From: Antrihabitans spumae
Lineage (GTDB): Bacteria; Actinomycetota; Actinomycetes; Mycobacteriales; Mycobacteriaceae
DNA length: 64,000 bases
Assembly (NCBI RefSeq): GCF_043944905.1
Contig: NZ_JBIMSN010000138.1
Location: 41,769 to 105,768, forward strand
Direction of reading: 5' to 3'
Both the position numbers and the translations under genes were made by a program. Shown here piece after piece: positions 33,950-43,840 of this stretch (position 1 is the stretch's first letter; each line of letters starts with the position of its first letter). The notes beneath the pieces are model-generated. The model saw nothing but the letters and a program-made list of their open reading frames with translations. It had not been told where the DNA came from and ran no database searches.

Positions 33950-36900
33950 GCCAACGACGTCGCCGGATAACCGGCAGCTCGTCGATCGCGTGCCAGTGCA
34001 TCGAGTGCGGCGTTCGCCGCAGCGTAATTGCCTTGTCCCGCAGTACCAAGCAGCCCCGCAATCGACGAGAACACAACAAAGGCCGACAGATTCAGACTTC
34101 GTGTCAACTCGTCCAGCGCCAGCGCACCGTCTACCTTCGGTGCCCACACCCGATCCAGTTGCGTAGGTGTCATCGACTCGATCGTGGCGTCGTCGAGGAC
34201 CCCGGCCGCGTGGATCACCACAGAAAGTGGTTGTTCGGTCGGTATCGCCGCCACGACCGATTCCAGCGCGGGTCGATCGGTGACATCGCACGCCGATACC
34301 GTTACTGCACAACCCAACTCGGTGAGTTCCGCGATCAGCTCGTTCGCCCCCTGCGCTGCTCGACCACGACGGCTCACCAATACCAAGCGCCGTATTCCGT
34401 GCGTCACGACGAGGTGCCGCGCCAACGCCCCACCCAACCCACCGGTGCCGCCGGTGATCAACACGGTCCCAGCCCATTCCATCGGCGCGCGCGTTTCGAC
34501 CGCGAGGCGGACCAATCGGGGTACCTCGACAACGCCTGCACGGCAACGCACCTGCGAATGTGGCGACGCCAAGATCGCAGCAAAGTCGGTGCCGTCCGGA
34601 TCGTCGGTATCCACAAGCACGAACCGGCCCGGATGCTCCGATTGCGCCGAGCGGACCAAACCCCACACACCCGCAATCGATTCGGTCGTCAACACGACCA
34701 TGCGTGAATCGTCGGAGGGTTCGGCGAGGAATTTCTGCAGTTCCGCCAGCACCGACGCAAGGTCGCCGGCACCGTCGATGCGCAGTGTCTGCGTATGGGG
34801 TTCTTGGGTGGTCTGGTCGTCCAACTGCACTGGCACCCAGTTCAATTCATAAAGTCCGTCGTTGCGAATCGAGTGGTGGTCGGTCAGCTGTGCCAGCTCG
34901 ACCGGACGGTATACCAACTTGTCGATCGCGACGACGGGAGCGCCGAAGGGGTCCACCGCTGCGATCGTCCATGCCGAGTCGCCGCCGACACCGACACGCA
35001 CACGTAGCGCCGTGACACCGGTCTTGAATCGGCGGACACCGTTCCAGCTGAACAGCATTCGCCCACTGCCAGTGCCGTCGAGCGACACCATCGCACCACC
35101 GTGGACGGCCGCATCGAAGAGTCCCGGGTGCAATCCGTATGCCGCGCCGAGTTGATCGTCGTCGAGCGAGGCCTCCACATACAGGGCATCATCGACGCGC
35201 CATGCTGCCCTGATGTCACGGAAGGTCGGGCCGTAATCGAAACCGGCCGAGGATAATTGGGCGTAGATCTCGTCGACACCCACAGGCTCGGCTCCGACCG
35301 GCGGCCAGACCCCGCCGGTGAGGTCGGCAAACGTCTCCAGTCCCGCGTCTGCGGTCGGCGCAATGGTTCCGGAAGCGTGACGTGTCCATTCCGCTTCGGC
35401 CGCATCAGCCGCATCGGGACGTGAATAGACCGCAACCGAGCGTGCACCGACGTCGTCGGCGGCAGCGACTGTCACCTGGATCCGCACAACCTCTGCAGCG
35501 TCGAACGTGAGCGGGACTTCGAGTGTGAGTTCGTCGACGTAATCGCACCCGATTTGCTCACCGGCGCGCATAACCATCTCGACAAACGCTGTTCCCGGCA
35601 CGACGATCACACCGAGCAACACATGGTCGGCGATCCACGGATGGGTGTCGACGGACAGGCGACCGCCGAAGATTCGCTCGCCTCGTCCCGCCACCGAGAC
35701 GTCGCTGTCCAGGATCGGATGATCGAGTGTGCTCTCGGCCTGCGGAGCGGCGAGCCAAAAGCGTTGGTGCTGGAAGGGATAGCCCGGCAGATCCACCCGC
35801 TGCGCACCCTGCCCAGCAAAGAACCTGGCCCAATCCACCGCGACGCCATAACAATGCGCATCCGCCACCGTGCGCACCACCGTCTGCACCTGCGAACGAC
35901 CACGACGCTGCACCGCAACCACAGCATCGGCATCGGCATCGGCATCGATCACCGCCGACAACTGCGCATCCGGACCCACCTCAACGAACCGCGAGCCACC
36001 CACCGCCTGCGCCGCACTGATCCCGTCAGCGAAGCGGACCGGCTCCCGCACCTGCCGCACCCAATACCCCGGATCGGCGAACAACTCCGTTTCGAGGCGA
36101 CCGGTCACAGTCGACACCAACGCAATACGAGGCAAGTTCCAGGTCAGATTCTGTGCCACCGCCGCGAACTCCGCAACCATCGGATCCATCAACTCCGAAT
36201 GGAACGCATGACTCACCGTGAGCCGTTTCGTGCGCCGACCCGACCACCGCGCTTCCAGTTCCTCGATCCCCGCCACCGGACCCGACACCGTCACCGACGA
36301 ACGACTGTTGATCCCCGCAATCGACACCCCAGTAGGTAGATCCGCAATGTCAGCCTCAGCGATTTCCACCGCGAGCATCGCCCCACCCGACGGCAACGCC
36401 GCCATCAACGCACCCCGCGCCGTCACCAACCGCACCGCATCCGCCAGATCCAACACCCCCGCCACATGCGCCGCCGCGATCTCCCCGATCGAATGCCCCA
36501 CCACCACATCCGGAATCACACCCCACGACTCGAGAAGGCGACAGAGAGCCACCTCGACCGCGAACAACGCGAGCTGGGTGTTTGCCGTCCGATCCAGATC
36601 CGTTCCACTGTCGAACAACCACCCCGGATCACACACCTGTGTGATTGCATCCGCGAACACCGGAAACGCCTCGAACAACTCTCTACCCATCCCCGACGAC
36701 TGCGCACCCTGCCCCGACAACACGAACACCGTCTTCCCCGCAACAACCTTCACCGGAACCACAGCATCCAACCCAGCCGGACCGACCACCGCCGCCCGCC
36801 ACGGCAACTGCGCCCTACCCGCCAACGACACTCCGACATCCACCGCAGACACGTCAGGATGCACGTCCAGCCACCGCCGCAGCCGAAGCGACTGTGCAAC

Positions 36901-38659
36901 AACAGCATCCGCCGACCGACCCGACACCACCCACGGCACCACCGACACCACAGGAGTCGGAGTGGGTGACGACTCCACAGCAGAACCAACGCTCGGCGCT
37001 TCCTCCACAATCACATGCGCATTCGTCCCACTGATCCCGAACGACGACACCCCCGCCCGCCGCGGCCGACCTTCGGCCGATTCCCACACCCGCGCCTCAC
37101 CCAACAACCGCACCGCACCCACCGACCAATCCACATGCGACGACTGCGAATCCACATGCAACGACGCCGGCATCACCCCCCGCCGCATCGCCTCCACCAC
37201 CTTGATCACACCCGCCACACCCGCCGCCGCCTGCGTATGACCCATATTCGACTTCACCGACCCCAACCACACCGGACCACACTCACCCCGACCCTGCCCA
37301 TACGTCGCCAACAACGCCTGCGCCTCGATCGGATCCCCCAACGCCGTCCCCGTCCCATGCCCCTCCACCACATCCACATCCACCCCAGACAACCCAGCCG
37401 ACGCCAACGCCGACCGAATCACCCGCTCCTGCGACGGACCATTCGGCGCCGTCAACCCATTGCTCGCACCATCCTGATTCACCGCAGAACCCCGCACCAC
37501 CCCCAACACCCGATGACCCTTCAACCGCGCATCGGAAAGACGCTCCAACACAACCAAACCCGCACCCTCACCCCACCCAACCCCATCAGCACTGTCCGAG
37601 AACGACTTACACCGACCATCCGGCGCCAAACCCCGCTGCCGACTGAAGTCGACGAAGACGGTCGGTGTTCCCATCACCGTCACACCGCCGGCCAACGCGA
37701 GGCTGCACTCCCCCGATCGCAATGCCGCAGAAGCTTGATGCATTGCAACCAAGGACGACGAACACGCCGTATCCACCGAAACAGCCGGGCCCAACAACCC
37801 GAGCGAGTACGCAACTCGACCCGTTACCAGCGAACCGCCGGGTGTATGCGATCCGTAGTCGTGATACATCACGCCTGCGAACACACCGGTGTCGCTACCG
37901 CGCAACGACACCGGATCGATCCCTGCGTCTTCGAGCGCCTCCCACGCCACCTCGAGCAGTATGCGTTGCTGCGGGATGGTTGCCAGTGCTTCACGCGGCG
38001 AGATGCCGAAGAACGCCGCATCGAAATCGCCTGCGTCGTAGAGAAACCCACCGGAGTTCGTATATGACTTACCCTCCGCGTCGGGATCCGGATCGTAAAG
38101 ATTGTCGTCCCATCCGCGGTCGTCGGGAAACTCGCCGATGACATCCAAACCGTCGGATACCAACTGCCACAGATCGTCTCGGGATCCAACTCCACCCGGG
38201 TATCGACAGCCCACACCCACGATCGCAATATGCTCTGCCGACTCGGCGATACGCGCCGGTTCAGCTGACACGCGCGATGCGCCGCTCGACTGTTCGACCA
38301 GGTAGACGGCGAGCGCCGTCGGCGTCGGGTAATCGAAGACCGCGATTGCAGGAAGCGGCAGTCCCGTAGCCGTTTTCAGACGGTTGCGAACTTCCAGCGC
38401 CAGCAGTGAGTCGAAGCCGAGATCTTGGAAATTTCTGTCCGGGTCGATGGCGTCCGGGGCAGTGTGCCCGAGTGCCACCGCTATCTCCGCGCGCACAGTG
38501 TCGAGCACCACTGAAAGCTGTTCTTGTGGAGCGATATTCGCCATTCGATCGACGAAAGTATGCGATCGTCCGACAGTGTGCGCCGACGGGCGCGGCTTCG
38601 GCGCAATGACACCCCACATCGGTGTACCCAGCCCGGCACGTGCCGCAAGGTTCGCGAGT
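33950..38659 (-). CDS. PKS segment 3: ACP1, KS2, AT2, DH2, KR2
   Basis: This segment carries most of the second module. ACP1 has the phosphopantetheine serine in LGFDSLLALE (about 38420). KS2 has DTACSSSLVAMHQASAA, EGHGTGTALGDP and KSNMGHTQAAAG. AT2 has GHSIGEIAAAH and HAFHSELMDP (malonyl type). DH2 is intact (DHVLLGVIVVPG and FDAAVHG). KR2 has LITGGTGGLGG, HAAGVLDDATI and GNYAAANAA. Codon usage changes abruptly between about 35.8 and 37.65 kb. The frame breaks at LAWGP near 33949, where four G residues stand in place of five. Confidence 0.85.
35924..35947. repeat. Hexanucleotide repeat in the AT2 coding region
   Basis: Four tandem copies of GCATCG on the plus strand encode alternating Asp-Ala (DADADADA) near the end of AT2. 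It is a potential slippage site but changes length in multiples of two residues without breaking the frame. Confidence 0.75.
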
Positions 38660-41570
38660 CGACTGTCGCGGCAACCACGTCCGGGCGCAGGGAACGAATT
38701 GCCTCGTCGAAGAGCGTCAGCGCGTCCTCGGTCGGCAGCGGGGTCAATCCGGCGCGACCGAGCCTGGCAGTGTCGGTGTCGCTCAGTACGGCCGTCATAC
38801 CGCCATCGGCCCTCCACGGACCCCAGGCGATCGACGTCGCGACGGAACCGGCCGCGTGCCGCTGCCTCGCGAGCGCATCCAAAAATGCATTCGCCGCCGC
38901 GTAGTTCGCCTGTGCAGGTGACCCGACAACCCCTGCGGCAGAGGAGAACAACGCGAACATCGACAGATCGTGGTCTGCTGTGGTGGTGTGAAGGTGCCAC
39001 GCGCCGTCGACCTTGGGCCGCAGCACTCTCCTCAGTCGGTCGGGATCGAGCGTGCCGAGCACGCCGTCATCGACGACACCCGCGGCATGCACAACACCGA
39101 CGAGCGGAACGTCCGCGTCGATCGACGCTACGAGTTCACGCACTGCACCGAGATCGGCAACGTCGCAGGCTACAACCCGCACGGCGGCACCCTGTTCCAC
39201 CAGTTCCGCCCGCAGTCGCTCCACCCCCGGTGTCGACGCACCACGCCGGCTCACAAGCAGCAGGTGCCGAACTCCATGTCGGCGGAGCAGATGTCGAGCG
39301 AGAATCGCCCCGAGCCCACCTGTACCACCCGTGATCAACACTGTTCCGGCCGACAGCTCGAGCGGCGCTGTCAGCGTCGGCCCACCGCGTACCAATCGCG
39401 GGACGAACACCTCCGCTCCACGCAACGCAAGTTGTGGTTCGGTGGATTCTGCTGTTGCAGCGAGGATCTCAGCCGTGTCGGTATGGGCACCGTCGGTATC
39501 GACCAGCCTCACCCGGTCGGGTTCCTCTGCCTGCACGGATCGGACCAATCCCCAGACCGCGCCGGCACCGAGGTCGACCGGGTCGTCCTCGTGAACCGTT
39601 ACGCCACCCCGGGTGAGGACGGTGAGGGTGCTCGCGTCGAACCTCGGATCCTGCAGAAAGCGCTGCAGCACAGCCACAACCGTCTGAGACGTCGTGTGCA
39701 CGTTGGCAACCACATCGGTCTGCGCGTGGGCCGTGCGCACATCCACAACGACATCGGCAGGCACAACTGCTACGGCTGAGTCGACGACCGCGCTCCACTC
39801 GGCGTACGACACCGACGCGGGCGGGCAGTGCACCGGTTGCCACTCGACTCGGAGCAACGACGAGGTGTCGGACTCGTTGTCGTCGACCGCGATCGCACGC
39901 GCTGTCACTTCGGCAACCGAAAGCACCGGGCGGCCTTGCGAATCCACAACGACCAATGCCATCGTGTCTGGCGCAGTCACCGTGATCCGCGCACGGACCG
40001 CTGTTGCACCCGATGCTTGCAGCGTCACGCCTTCCCACACGAACGGCAGGAGGACACCGTCCGCGGAGCGCATCGCCAACTGTGCGTGCAGAATCGAATC
40101 GAGCAGAGCGGGATGCAACCCGAAACCGCTTGCGTCCGTCGAATCCGGCAGTGCAGCTTCGACGAACAGTTCGTCGCCACGGCGCCACAGCGCGGTCAGA
40201 CCACGGAAGGCGCTGCCGTAGTGATAGCCGCTCGTCGCGAGGCGACCGTAGAGATCACCGAGCTCGACCGCGTCGCACCCGGGAGGAGGCCAGGCAGCAA
40301 GATCGACAGCGGGCGTATCAATTTCGGGCGAGAGCATGCCACTCGCGTGCAGGGTCCATTCGTCCACGCTCGAACCAGCGGATACCGTCTCGTCCCGCGC
40401 GTATATGGACACGGTTCGCGTACCCGATTCGTCTGCTCCACCGACAATCACGTGCACGACCGCAGCGCCGTCAGCGGAGAGTCGCATCGGTGCGGTGATC
40501 GACAGTTCGCGAATCGAACGGCAACCCACCTCGTCGCCGGCACGGACGGCAAGTTCGACGAAAACCGTTCCGGCAACGACGATGCTGTTGCCGATCCGGT
40601 GGTCTGCCAGCCACGGCTGCGCCATCGGGGACAGCACGCCGGTAACTACGACACCACCCGAATCCGGGTTCGCGACAATAGCATTCACCAGCGGATGGCC
40701 AGTCGCCCGCAATCCGGCTGCGTCGACGGCAGCGGCTCCTGCGCTCGCCCAGTACCGAACGGGGGCAAAGGCATACGGAGGCAGGGGCACGTACGTCGCG
40801 CCTTTTCCGCCGAGCATCGCACGCCATGTCACCGCGATACCACTAAAAGCCAGGGTTGCTGCCGCGGTGATCGTCGAAACCACACCACCGCGATCCTTAC
40901 GCAGCAGCGGGACCGCGCAGACATCGTCGATCGAAATCGACTCGTGCAGCAGGTTCGTCAGGCCTCCGTCCGGGCCGAGTACGACGAAACGGACCACTCC
41001 TGCCTCGTCGAGCGAACGGATCGCATCGGCGAATCCGACCGGCTCACGCACCTGACGAACCCAGTACTCCGCTGTCGCCAGGTCGAGGTCGGCCGCAACG
41101 GTGGAAATCATCGGGATCGATGGTGTTGTGTAGGAGATGCTTTCGGCAACCTGTGCGAACTCGGCCAACATCGGCTCGACGAGCGCGGAATGGAACGCGT
41201 GCGACACCGGCAGGCGGCTGCACCGGTAGCCGCTCTGCTCGAGCACATCGACCAGAGCGGCGACGGGATCGGCAGCGCCGGAAACCACTACCGATGTGGG
41301 TCCGTTCACTGCGGCAATTTCGGTACCCGCGACAAGCGCCGACCTGACCTGCGCCTCGGATGCCTGCACGGCGACCATCGCGCCGCCGCCGGGCAGCGCC
41401 GCCATCAATTTCCCACGTGCTGCCACGAGGCGGGCGGCGTCAGCGAGGGACAACACGCCGGCGACGTGAGCGGCGGCAATTTCTCCGATCGAATGTCCGG
41501 CGACGAATTCCGGTGTTATACCCCAGGATTCGACAAGCCGGTACGAGGCGACACCGATCGCGAACAGTGC
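38660..41570 (-). CDS. PKS segment 2: AT1, DH1, KR1
   Basis: This segment continues the PKS in the next frame. AT1 has the GHSIGE nucleophile region (about 41485) and HAFH for malonyl specificity. DH1 starts at GHPLVNAIV (about 40700). Its motif reads HRIGNSIVVAG where HxxxGxxxxP is expected, so Asn replaces the glycine and Ala the proline; the second-half DSILH is kept. KR1 (about 39355-38800) has LITGGTGGLGA, HAAGVVDDGVL and the tyrosine in QANYAAANAF. The frame is lost in the linker after AATVDS, near 38660. Confidence 0.85.
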
Positions 41571-43447
41571 GCCTGTGCAAAGTCGGTGCGGTCGAGCAAC
41601 TCCCGGTCACGTCCCCATACGACGTCCCGCAGCGGTTGGGCGGACTCCAGGTCGAGAACGGCTGCCGCCGCATCGAATGCCGCTGCGAAAACCGGGAACT
41701 CGGTGTACAGGTCCTGACCCATTCCGACGAACTGCGCACCCTGGCCGGGAAAGACGAATGCGGTTCGCCCGGCGATCGCGCTGCCACCGATCACAGTCGG
41801 CGAGGTGCGGCGCGCCGCGATCGCGTCCAGTCCGGCGAGCAGATCCGTGCGGTCGGTAGCCACCACAACCGCACTGCACCCGTGGCTCGACCGATTTGCG
41901 AGTGACCAGGCGACGTCCAGTGTGGAAAGGTCGTTCCTGGTGTGCAGCCACCGCGCCAGACGAGCCGCCTGACGTACCAGACCGTCATCGTCACGAGCCG
42001 TAAGCACCCACGGCACAACCGGATTCCCGGGCTCGGCGCCCTGGACAGACGGCTGCGGAGTGGGCGCGGCTTCGAGAACGAGATGCGCATTGGTTCCGCT
42101 GATGCCGAACGACGAGACTGCCGCACGCCGTGGCCGATCGCCTACCTCCCACGGTCGGGCCGAATCGAGGAGTTCGAGTGTGCCTGCCGTCCAGTCGATC
42201 TGGCGACTCGGCTCGTCGATGTGCAGCGATCTCGGCACCACACCATGCTCCATGGCGACAATCATTTTGATCACTCCGGCGACGCCTGCCGCGGCCTGTG
42301 TGTGGCCAATGTTCGATTTGAGTGATCCGAGCAGCACCGGTCGGTCGGTTTCGCGTTGCCCGTACGTGGCGAGCAGCGCGTGGGCCTCGATCGGATCGCC
42401 GAGTGGTGTACCGGTGCCGTGCGCCTCGACGACATCGATGTCGTCGACCCCCAACCCGGCAACGTCCAGCGCGGCTCGAATCACCCGCTGCTGCGACAGT
42501 CCGTTCGGAGCGGTGAGTCCGTTGCTCGCGCCGTCGTGGTTGATCGCACTTCCGCGAACGACTGCCAAGATGTTGCGTCCGTTGCGCTGCGCATCCGACA
42601 ACCGTTCGACCAGGAGGACGCCGACCCCTTCGGACCAGCCGACACCGTCCGCCGCATCGGCGAAAGACTTGCAGCGCCCGTCTGCTGCGAGTCCGCGCTG
42701 GCGCGAGAAGTACTGAAACATTCCCGGTGTCGCCATGATCGTCACACCGCCGGCGAGCGCGAGGTCACACTCACGTGACCGCAAGGACTGGGCGGCCTCG
42801 TGTAGCGCCACGAGCGACGACGAGCACGCCGTGTCGATGGAGAGCGCCGGACCGTGCAGGCCGAGGTGACAGGCGATGCGGCCGGATACGACGCTGATCG
42901 TGTTCCCCGTCAGCGAATGGCCCTCGATTTGGGCCCAGCCTTCGGTGTTGAGCAGTCGCGCTCCGTAATCGTTTGCACTCGCGCCGGCGAAGACACCGGT
43001 TCGGCTGCCGCGCAACGACCTCGGATCGATGTCCGCGTGTTCGACGGCCTCCCAGGAGGTCTCGAGCAGGAGCCGCTGCTGCGGGTCCATGGCCATTGCC
43101 TCACGGGGCGAGATGCCGAAGAACTCGGCGTCGAATTCGGTAGCCCCGTCGAGAAACCCACCCTCGCGGACGTACGTGCGTCCTGCCGCGTCGGGGTCGG
43201 AATCGAAAAGCGCGTCGGTATCCCAATCCCGGTCGCGAGCGAACGCACCGATGGCATCACGTTCGTCCGCAACCAGCTCCCACAGCTCGTCCGGCGTCGT
43301 CACACCACCTGGCAAGCGGCAGGCCATCCCGATCACCGCGATCGGCTCCGTGCGCTCGGCACGCAGCCGACCGACCTCGCTGCGCGCCTCGCGAGCCTCA
43401 CCAAGCGTCCGCTTCAGGTATTCCCTGAGCTTGTCCTCGTTAGACAT
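41571..43447 (-). CDS. PKS segment 1: docking helix, KS1, start of AT1
   Basis: This is the N-terminal part of the PKS. The start ATG 43447 opens a coiled-coil docking region (SNEDKLREYLKRTL to about residue 30). KS1 follows (about 43348-42065), with the active cysteine in DTACSSSLVALHEAA, EAHGTGTPLGDP and KSNIGHTQAAAG. AT1 begins with VFPGQGAQFVGMGQ near 41750. The frame is correct to DFAQA at about 41571 and then goes into HCSRSVSP and a stop at 41516. Restoring one base (CAGGCGCAC to CAG GCC GCA C) gives the expected DFAQAALFAIG. Confidence 0.85.
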
Positions 43448-43840
43448 GCCGTCATTCGCCGTTCGTCGGAACGTGTCGACATGACTCGGGTCCGCAGCTT
43501 GCGTCACGACGCGACCGAGTCGTACGCCCCACATCAGGCAGGGTGATCGACCTCCATCGTCCGGGCTGCAATTGCGCGTCGACGACGATCGCCGACCAAC
43601 CCGGAAGCGTTGCTTGCCGTGCTGTCGCCCGCAGACGTCGCCCCCAATCGGATCATATCCACACAGATGGCTATCCGTGCCAGGACGGTGAAACCGGAGC
43701 GATCCGATACCCGACCATCCGGCCGCAGTATCACGAAAATGATTGCAGCAAGCGCTTTTTCACTAAACAGCCGACACTGATTCGGGCCGGCGAGACTTTC
43801 GGATTGGTTCGACCGTACCGCTACTGCAGGCCGTTCAAGA
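43448..43840. other. Intergenic region between ABC permease and PKS
   Basis: About 390 bp upstream of the PKS start and downstream of the permease stop, both on the minus strand. It has an A/T-richer stretch at about 43660-43780 that may hold the PKS promoter. No gene, strong hairpin or repeat was recognised in it. Confidence 0.45.

Larger units (their letters stand above)
33191..43447 (-). pseudogene. Bimodular type I polyketide synthase, frameshifted three times
   Basis: Read as one gene, about 3,420 residues carry two full reducing modules: KS-AT-DH-KR-ACP, then KS-AT-DH-KR-ACP. Three apparent single-base deletions break the frame: near 41571 (in AT1), between about 38655 and 38675 (KR1-ACP1 linker) and near 33949 (end of KR2). 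Both ATs carry HAFH, predicting malonyl-CoA, and both KRs have a VDD or LDD motif of the B-type. Two double bonds would be expected if both DHs work. There is no ER, loading domain or thioesterase. Both ends carry docking-type regions, so partner PKS proteins elsewhere are implied. The breaks may be assembly errors or true decay. Confidence 0.85.

Noticed and set aside
36218..38067. Two long plus-strand frames (36218-37240 and 37015-38067) inside the PKS
   Set aside because: They arise from the CAC/ACC-rich complement of the codon-biased KS2-AT2 block and have no domain features.
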